In this document: piece after piece, positions 63,953 to 64,000 of the stretch
Layout of the letters: every line of letters begins with the position of its first letter
Numbering within the stretch: the first letter of the stretch is position 1
Source: Symbiodinium natans
Lineage: Eukaryota; Sar; Dinophyceae; Suessiales; Symbiodiniaceae
Direction of reading: 5' to 3'
Assembly: GCA_905221605.1 (NCBI GenBank)
Contig: CAJNDS010000835.1
Coordinates: 62,001-126,000, forward strand
Length of the DNA stretch: 64,000 nucleotides
Made by a program: the position numbers and the translations under genes
The notes under the pieces: generated by a model
What the model saw: the letters and a program-made list of their open reading frames with translations, nothing else
Databases searched by the model: none
What the model was told of the DNA's origin: nothing

Positions 63953-64000
63953 TCCTTCAGAAAGACAAGGAGGAGATTCGAGGCGAGGATTGCTGGGGAG
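63953..64000. other. 5' flank of the large gene (window edge)
   Basis: Only 48 bp are visible and no promoter feature can be judged. Confidence 0.3.

Overview
The window looks like nuclear DNA of a dinoflagellate, most likely a Symbiodiniaceae-type alga (inference, no marker gene is present). The reasons are plant/dinoflagellate-type telomere repeat TTTAGGG scattered everywhere in both orientations, a Ty1/copia-like Gag with an unusual CCCH plus CCHC zinc-finger pair, a very long GC-rich intronless ORF, and a small gene family whose 5' leaders carry a sequence resembling a decayed dinoflagellate spliced leader.

Layout. (1) 1-3792, minus: the 5' part of an intact copia-type Gag-Pol polyprotein that runs off the left edge; its leader abuts a telomere-like tract at 4106. 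(2) 4.1-33 kb: a gene-poor zone packed with dozens of short interstitial telomere-like tracts (ITRs) separated by 100-600 bp of GC-rich unique DNA, plus microsatellites, a 21-bp array with an internal inversion (19.95-20.32 kb), and a 2-kb satellite with an 80-bp period built from telomere-like subunits (20.38-22.44 kb). (3) 33.5-53.4 kb: a zone almost free of ITRs that holds five diverged copies (A-E) of a minus-strand gene unit. Each has a leader motif, a conserved ~110-residue ORF (block 1), a short conserved peptide block 2, and a block 3 followed by a GTGAGC-type donor in four of five copies. Copies B and C belong to a recent ~3.6-4 kb tandem duplication. (4) 51.8-58.1 kb: ITRs resume, with more hairpin elements. 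(5) 59006-63952, minus: a 1648-residue protein joining an SGNH/GDSL-hydrolase-like domain, a Tpt1/KptA-like RNA 2'-phosphotransferase domain and a zinc ribbon.

The most informative signals come from comparing duplicated sequences inside the window. A 24-bp ITR sits inside one copy of a dispersed repeat (39341-39364) and is missing from its paralogs. Another ITR splits a hairpin element (29.80-29.93 kb) that is whole at 58.15 kb. Unit B also carries a ~107-bp foldback element and an AT-rich block with a 45-bp-arm palindrome, neither of which is in unit C. These act as natural before/after pairs showing how telomere-like DNA, foldback elements and possibly organellar DNA entered this genome.

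No tRNA, rRNA, CRISPR or bacterial-type operon was recognised. Most other open frames are antisense shadows or products of low-complexity repeats whose period is a multiple of three.
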